Source: Bacteroidales bacterium UBA1204
GTDB taxonomy: Bacteria > Bacteroidota > Bacteroidia > Bacteroidales > F082
Direction of reading: 5' to 3'
DNA: 14,620 bases
NCBI GenBank assembly: GCA_002310075.1
Contig: DBXU01000175.1
Span: 9,226 to 23,845, forward strand
The notes beneath the pieces are model-generated. The model had not been told where the DNA came from, did no database searches, and was given only the letters and a program-made list of their open reading frames with translations. This document shows positions 7,207-13,900 of the stretch, in pieces; position 1 is the stretch's first letter, and every line of letters starts with the position of its first letter. The position numbers and the translations under genes are program-made.

Positions 7207-7719
7207 TCAAGGCATTGGAACGCCATACAAGGCTTCCACTTTGCCATCATTGACCTGTGAGCCCTCCAGCATATCCAAGTTCTGGAGCTCCTTACGAATG
7301 GACTCGGCTTCTTTCTTCATGCGGTTGGTTTCCTCCTTGTATCTTTCCATAACTTCAGGTGTACCGTAGATGCATGCGCCTTCACGGTTTCGCAAGGTGG
7401 TTTGCAGCTCATTCAGACGACGTTGCAATTCCACACGGCGAGCGCTGATCTCAAGGTCGACATCCTCGCCCAACTGGTAGTTGATGGTATCGAGTCGGCT
7501 CTTCAGTTCCAAATCTTTCAGTTTTCTGGCCTGCATAATCTCTGGCGTGCCATAGATGACGGCGCCTTCACGTCCTTTCAAGATCTCTTGGATGGAATCG
7601 CGTTCACGCATCAATTGCTTCCTTTCCGATCTTGTCAGGCCCTTGTTGGTGCAACAAGCGCCAAGGAAAGCCAAACCCGAAAGGGCGCTAATCCAAATCG
7701 TACGAACTATCTTTTTCAT
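7207..7719 (-). CDS. Lipoprotein with repeated YGTP motifs, partner of the radical SAM enzyme
   Basis: A 170-residue predicted lipoprotein. I start it at the ATG at 7719 (MKKIVRTIWISALSGLAF) rather than 24 bases upstream, because this gives a clean signal peptide ending in the lipobox LGAC with C22 as the lipidated residue. It also places the promoter box at 7741-7748 outside the coding region. The mature protein is highly charged and helical, with coiled-coil-like stretches at about 29-48, 63-111 and 125-149. Embedded are two near-identical motifs 62 residues apart: REGAVIYGTPEIM at 50-62 and REGACIYGTPEVM at 112-124. A third, degenerate motif ALYGVP (163-168) ends the protein. The YGTP motif recalls the short YGxP motif I remember in lipoproteins paired with this radical SAM family. 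Its function is unknown; it may be an rSAM substrate anchored in the cell envelope. Confidence 0.82.
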   Translation of the reverse strand: MKKIVRTIWISALSGLAFLGACCTNKGLTRSERKQLMRERDSIQEILKGREGAVIYGTPEIMQARKLKDLELKSRLDTINYQLGEDVDLEISARRVELQRRLNELQTTLRNREGACIYGTPEVMERYKEETNRMKKEAESIRKELQNLDMLEGSQVNDGKVEALYGVPMP

Positions 7720-7740
7720 AACTATGTCATTATTTGGAGG

Positions 7741-7774
7741 CAAAGGTACAAATTATTTGCCAAAATGAAACAAA
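7741..7774 (-). promoter_or_regulatory. Probable promoter of the lipoprotein-rSAM-aroK operon
   Basis: On the minus strand, TACCTTTG (7741-7748 on the plus strand as CAAAGGTA) matches the Bacteroidota -7 box TAnnTTTG. A TTTG at 7771-7774 lies 22 bp upstream, slightly longer than the usual 19-21. The box ends 21 bases before the ATG at 7719, leaving a short leader. The same position rules out the longer lipoprotein start. Confidence 0.5.
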
Positions 7775-7822
7775 ACAGGAAAATTCTTCCGCAACTCCCT
7801 CATTCTTTTTTCTTTACGTTTG

Positions 7823-7867
7823 ATATCAACAAGTTATGAACAATTTTTCAACAGTTGTTGTTGAAAA
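7823..7867. repeat. Array of related 9-mers at 11-bp spacing with an inverted copy
   Basis: Three similar 9-mers lie in direct orientation with starts exactly 11 bp apart: ATATCAACA (7823-7831), TTATGAACA (7834-7842) and TTTTCAACA (7845-7853). An inverted copy, TGTTGAAAA (7859-7867), pairs perfectly with the third one across a 5-base loop. Eleven-bp spacing puts the copies on one face of the helix, which suggests a protein-binding array between the divergent lipoprotein and giant-gene promoters. The 9-mers are loosely DnaA-box-like (consensus TTATNCACA), but none is a good match. A cooperative transcription regulator is equally plausible. Confidence 0.45.
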
Positions 7868-7907
7868 CAAATTCAACTCCATGGTATCCTCTTAGTAGAC
7901 TATTCAT

Positions 7908-7915
7908 TATTTTTG
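7908..7915 (+). promoter_or_regulatory. Possible -7 box for the giant secreted-protein gene
   Basis: TATTTTTG fits the TAnnTTTG consensus and lies 79 bases upstream of the ATG at 7995. No good TTTG is seen at the expected -33 position. The remaining AT-rich stretch to 7994 has no other gene; I see only A/T runs that probably help ribosome loading without a Shine-Dalgarno sequence. Confidence 0.35.
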
Positions 7916-7994
7916 ACACCTTATTTATAATACGTTTTGACTCTTTGTTTTGAAGTTAAAATATTAAATATCAAATAATTAAATAGTTTATCAA

Positions 7995-10900
7995 ATGAAA
8001 AGAAACCTTACTTTTTTGTTGACAATTGCATTGATGCTATTATGCAATCATGTATGGGCGCAACCGAGAGCTGAGGAAGTCTACTCGACTTGTTTGTTCG
8101 GCTCTAACTACAACCAACAATCTGTGAGTAGTTACACTGCTACCTGGACGGCCACAAATGGCGATTTCTCCTGGACTATTGTTAATGGCAATAACAATAA
8201 TAACAATTGGAATTATGTGAAATTTGGTCGTAAAAACAATGCATCTATTGGTGAAATTAAGACATCTGATGCATATGATCAAGCTATAACAAAAATTGAC
8301 TTGACCATTGACGCCATTACTGCCAGCAACGTCAACTCAATTAAACTATACACAAGTTCTGACAATGAAACATGGGCCGAATCTGGCTCTTTTAATAAAG
8401 CAAGCGGCATTCAGACGGTTACACTAACAAGTCCAGCCACGAACCAATACTACAAGATCGAATTCGACTGTGCTTCAGGTTCCTCTAATGGATTGGTCAC
8501 CGTTTCTAAAGTTGAGTATTATTACAATGATAGTGGAGCCGCTTCTCCTACAATTTCAGCCGAAAATATTGAACTTGCATACAATGCCACTTCCGGCACA
8601 ATTGAATACACTATCAACAACCCCGTTTCAGGCGGTGTATTGTCAGCAAGCACGACTTCAGACTGGCTTACCCTTGGCACCGTTGGCAACACGGTTCCTT
8701 TTACATGTTCTGTTAACGAAGGTGCTGAACGCATAGCTACAGTTGCTCTAACTTACACCTATGGAAACGAAAATGTTACCAGAAATGTCACTGTAACCCA
8801 AGCTGCCAACCCCAATGGACCTGGTTCACAAGCCAACCCCTACACGGTAGCACAGGCTCGTGCTGCGATTGATGCAAACGTCGGAACACAAGGCGTATAT
8901 GCTACAGGTATCGTATCTGCCATACCTACTGCATGGAGTGAACAACACAGCAATATCACTTTCAACTTTGTTGACAATGAAGGTGACACGGAGTTCCTTC
9001 AAGCCTATCGTTGCGGTAGTACCGAAAATGCAGATGCATCAACGGTTGCAATTGGCGATATTGTCGTGGTTTATGGAAATTTGACCAAATATGGTTCTAC
9101 ATATGAGTTTGGCCAAGGTTGTCAATTAGTCTCTTTGGAACATCCTCAAACCGCCAATCCTACTCTCTCCGTCACGCCCGCCCAACTGGATGGTTTCGAA
9201 TACACCTATAACGCTGGCCCATCACAAGCTCTTAACTTCACCGTGACGGGCAGCGATCTCTCTGAAAACGTCAGTATCACAGCGCCCCAAGATTTCGAGG
9301 TCTCGGCCGCTTCTGACGGCACCTATTCCAACTCGCTCAGCCTCACACCTACTGACGGAGCAATTGAGAGTACAGTTTACGTTAGAATGAAAGCTGGATT
9401 GGACGCCGGCGACTATACAGGCAACCTTACTGTAGCTTGTGGCGAATTGAGTGAGACAGTTGCTCTCAGCGGTACCGTCAGTCAACAGCAAACACTTATC
9501 ACCATCGCCGAAGCTCGTGCATTGGCAAACGGAGAATACGCCTTAGTGCAAGGCATCGTCACTTTCATCGACGGACGCAACGTTTACATTCAAGATGAAA
9601 CCGCTGGTATCGATCTATACTTGAACAGCGGCACCGTACCTAGCAATCTCACCATCGGCGACATGGTTCGCGCATACGGCAAACACGCCTTATTTAACGG
9701 TCTTGTAGAGTTAAGTGGCATTAACGGCAATGATGAAGAACAATTCAGCATCGTTTCAACGGGTAATGAATTGCCACTGGCTGTTAAGACCATCGCCGAG
9801 ATTCTGGAAGGCGGTAATGACGCCCTGCAAAGCACCCGTGTGAAGATTGAAGCGGCCACCATTGGCGCAATCAACACGAGTGGTGACACTCCTCTAACGC
9901 AAGACAGAAGCACCATCAATATCTATAAGATTCCTGCCTTGGCTGGCATCGAAGAAGGTGACATTGTCGACGTCATCGGCGTGGTAGGCTATTATAACAA
10001 TCCGCAAATCCGTGTTGCCAAGGCAGACGATGTGGTTCTTTGCGAGGTGCCTACTCCTTCTGCCGAGCTCATTGCCAACCCCACTTCCGTGACAGGCATG
10101 ACTTATGATATAGAAGAAGGTGGTCCTTCCGACGTCGCCAGCTTCCTGTTGAGCGGCAACAACTTAAGCAACAACGTTGCTGTCTACCCATCTGAGAGCT
10201 TTGAAGTCTCAACCTTCCCCGCCGAGATGTTCCAACCCGAGAACCCGGCCATGGTTTACATCCCACATTCAGGATCTTTCTATGACATCAACATTACCGT
10301 ACGCCTGAAAGCAGGCCTTGAGGTGGGCACATACAACGAGCAATTGTGTGTCGTCTCACAAGGTGCCGACACTCTCTTTGTCAATGTCACCGGCACCGTC
10401 ACTGGCACTACCCCGCCTCCCACACCCACTGAGGGCGAATATGTCCGCATCAGCGACCTGAGCCAATTGACAGAAGGCGCCTATGTCGTCATCGCCGCCC
10501 GCTTCGATGATAACGCCACTGATTACTACGCCATGACCGCTGCCACAACGGGCAAGCCCACGGGTGTACTCTTCACTTCAGCCACCTCGGGTAGCGACGA
10601 AGTGCTGCCTGCCAGCATCGCAGATGAAGAAGAGACCTACTATTGGGTGGTCGGCGTGACCGCCAACGGTTACACCTTCACCAATGCTGCTGGCGAACTG
10701 ATTGGCTATTCCAGCAGCACCAATTTTGCTACGGGTGGCGACAACACCGAATGGAGTATCGAACTCAGCACCGCTGGCGAGGCTACGATGGTACCCAACT
10801 ACACGGGCTATATCATCACCAACGTAAACAACGAGTTAAGGCACTTCGCCCTGAACAGCAGCCATAACTTCGGCCCGTACCATTCCAACAATCTGAGTAG

Positions 10901-13900
10901 CAGCGACTACAACTTCTACCTCGACCTCTTCGTGAAGACCGAAGGCATCGAGCCTCCCACCCCTGTGGTGGCCACACCTACCTTCACGCCTGAGGCTGGC
11001 ACCTATAACGAGCCACAGACGGTGAGCATCGCCTGCGCTACCGAAGGCGCCACCATCCATTACACGCTGGATGGCAGCGACCCGACTGAAAGCAGCCCCG
11101 TTTATAGCGAGCCTATTTCCATAGAAGAGACGACCACCATCAAGGCCATCGCCATGAAGGAGGGCTACGACAATAGCGCCATCGCTGAGGCCACTTACAC
11201 CATCCAAGCGGGATCGGGAACGGTCGTCATCTTCAACCAAGACTGGGAAGGCGACATGAACGGCTGGACCTTCGTCGATGTGGAAGGCGAAATGAGCTGG
11301 AATGTGGCCCAATACAGCGGCAACCACTACGCCTATGCCAACGGCCACAACCATGGCGCCAACGAAGACTGGTGCATCTCACCTGCCTTCAACCTCGACG
11401 CGTATGCCAACCCTGTGTTGACATTCAGAACTGCCACCAAGTTTGATGGCAATGTCCTGCAAGTGTTCTTCTCCAATAACTACAACGGCACTAATCCAAC
11501 CACAGCCACATGGCAACCTCTCACATGCGAGCTCTCGCAAGGCAATTATGTTTGGGTTGTATCAGGCGATATCGATTTGAGCAGCTTCAGCGGAACCAAC
11601 TGCTACATCGGCTTCAAATACACTTGTGAAGAAAACCAAGCCGCCGCTTGGGAGGTCGATGACATCATGCTCGTTGGTCAGACCTCAGAAACAGTTGTCA
11701 CCGTCACACCTTTGGCCTTGACCGGATTCAACTACACCGTGGGCGATGGCCCATCAGCTGAGCAGAGTTTCACCGTCACTGGTCTCAACTTGAGTGGAAA
11801 CATCACCGTCACCGGAGCAACCGACTTTGAGATTTCTCTCGCTTCGGGCGATGACTTCAATGCACAAACCACCCTGACATTGACACCTTTAGACGGCAAT
11901 GTGGAAGAAACGACCGTTTATGTACGCATGAAAGCTGGTCTCTCTGTCGGTAACTACAACAACGAAAACATCATCATTACTTGTGCCGAAGTCGACAACA
12001 TCAATGTCACTTGTAGCGGTAGCGTCAGCGCCGCTCCTGTTCCTGGCGACGACTACGTCCGCATCAGCGACGTAAGTGAGCTTGCAGCCGGCAACCGCGT
12101 CATCTTGGCCTCACGCTACAACAGCACCGCTAACGCCTACCTCGCCGTAGCCAACACCCTGACAAGCGGCAAACTCGGCACCACCGAATTCAGCAGTGTT
12201 ATGAACGGCAGCGACGAAGTCATCCCTGCCAGCATCCTTACCAATGAAGACAGCTACTACTGGACCATCGATGTCACCGCTGACGGCTACACCTTCACCA
12301 ACGCCAACGGCCAAGTGCTCAGCTACAACAGCAGCACCAACTTCAACTTCACTGGCAACAAAACCGATTGGACCATCACTGCCGGCGTTGCCGACACCGC
12401 TTCGTTGGTTCCTGAATACAATGGTTTCAGCATCCTGAATGTCGACACACCTGACCGTGGCATGGCACTTCGTGTGACTGACGCCAACAGCGTTGTCGGA
12501 GCTTATTCCACCAGCAACATGAACAACGGCGAGTACAACTTCTTCCTCGACATCTTCATGCAAGGCGAAGGCGGTACGCCCACCGTGGCAGCCCCAACCT
12601 TCAACCCGGAAGGTGGTACTTACTACGAGGCTCAAGAAGTGACCATCAGTTGTGCTACTTCAGGTGCCACTATCCATTACAGCCTCAACTCCGAAAACGG
12701 TCCTTGGACGAATTATAATGGAGCTATCAGCATCAACGAAACCACTACCATCTGGGCATACGCTGACAAAGACGACTACAACGACAGTCCCATCGTCAGT
12801 GCCACCTACGTCATCAACGATGACGTATACATCATCTTCAACCAAGACTGGGAGGAAGACTGGCACGGTTGGACGCAAGTTAACGTGGAAGGCGAAACGG
12901 CCGAGTGGACCATCGCTGAGCACAGCGGCAACCACTACGCTTACATGAACGCCTATCAGCAAGGCGTCAACGAAGACTGGCTCATCTCGCCCGCCTTCGA
13001 CCTCGACAGCTACAGCGACGTCGTGCTGACTTTCATCACAGCCAAGAACTACAATGGTCCCGATATCGAGGTGTATTTCTCCAATGACTATGACGGGCAA
13101 AACCCGACCACTGCTACATGGCAAGCCCTTGCCTGCCAACTCTCGGAAGGCAGCTGGAACTGGGTTGAATCAGGAACCATCAGTTTGGACGCTTTCAGTG
13201 GCAGCAACTGCTACATCGCCTACAAGTACACCAGCACCGAAGACCAAGCTGCCGGTTGGGAAGTCGATGACATCCTGCTCACTTCTGGCACCGCAGGCAT
13301 CCCTTCCATCACTGCCACGCCTAATGTCCTTGCAGACTTCGAATATGACTTTGGTCAAGGCCCATCCGAATCACACAGCTATATCCTGACCTCTGCCAAC
13401 CTCGAAGGCGAAGGTGATATCACCGTTTCTGTCACCGACAACTTTGAAATATCGCTCGACAACGATGCTTTCGTCAGCAATATCACGCTCGAATTTGGAG
13501 AAGGTGCCATCATCAACCAACCATTGACGATCTATGTACGCATGGTTGCCGGTCTCAATGCTGGCAGTTATACAGGCACTATTAACCACACAGGTGGCGG
13601 AGCAACCGCAACCGTCAGCCTGACGGGTATCGTTCATGGCGAAGGCGAGTCTAACATCACCGCCTACATGCCTTACTACATTGAAGGTAACAACGGCACG
13701 AACAACAACCGCGTGCCTGTGGCCACGGCAGCCCAACTCGAGAACCTTGAGCCCAACACGACTTACCGCTACACCAACCAGTTCGTCGACGACAACGACG
13801 GTCCTGAGACTGCTGGCGCCGGTAATGTCATCTACGCCAGTCCAGATGGTTTCTACCGCAGCACCAGCCCGAGCCTTTCGACGGAAGGTGGCTATGGTGA

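Noticed and set aside
7720..7743. Eight-residue N-terminal extension of the lipoprotein
   Set aside because: It would put MPPNNDIV before the lysine-rich start of the signal peptide, and its start codon lies beside the promoter -7 box. The ATG at 7719 gives a standard lipoprotein signal.
7845..7867. Hairpin as an intrinsic terminator
   Set aside because: The stem is AT-rich, no T-run follows on either strand in the right place, and no gene ends nearby, because both flanking genes diverge from it.
7823..7915. Chromosomal replication origin
   Set aside because: The 9-mers are poor matches to TTATNCACA, no dnaA or other origin-linked gene is present, and the plus strand is C-rich on both sides, so no GC-skew switch is visible. 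It is kept only as a repeat or possible operator.
7913..7931. TTGACA and TATAAT hexamers resembling a sigma-70 promoter
   Set aside because: They are only 7 bp apart instead of about 17, and Bacteroidota primary sigma factors do not use this consensus.
8040..8282. Short minus-strand and off-frame ORFs across 8040-10867
   Set aside because: All lie within the continuous frame from 7995, lack recognisable domains and have shadow-like composition.
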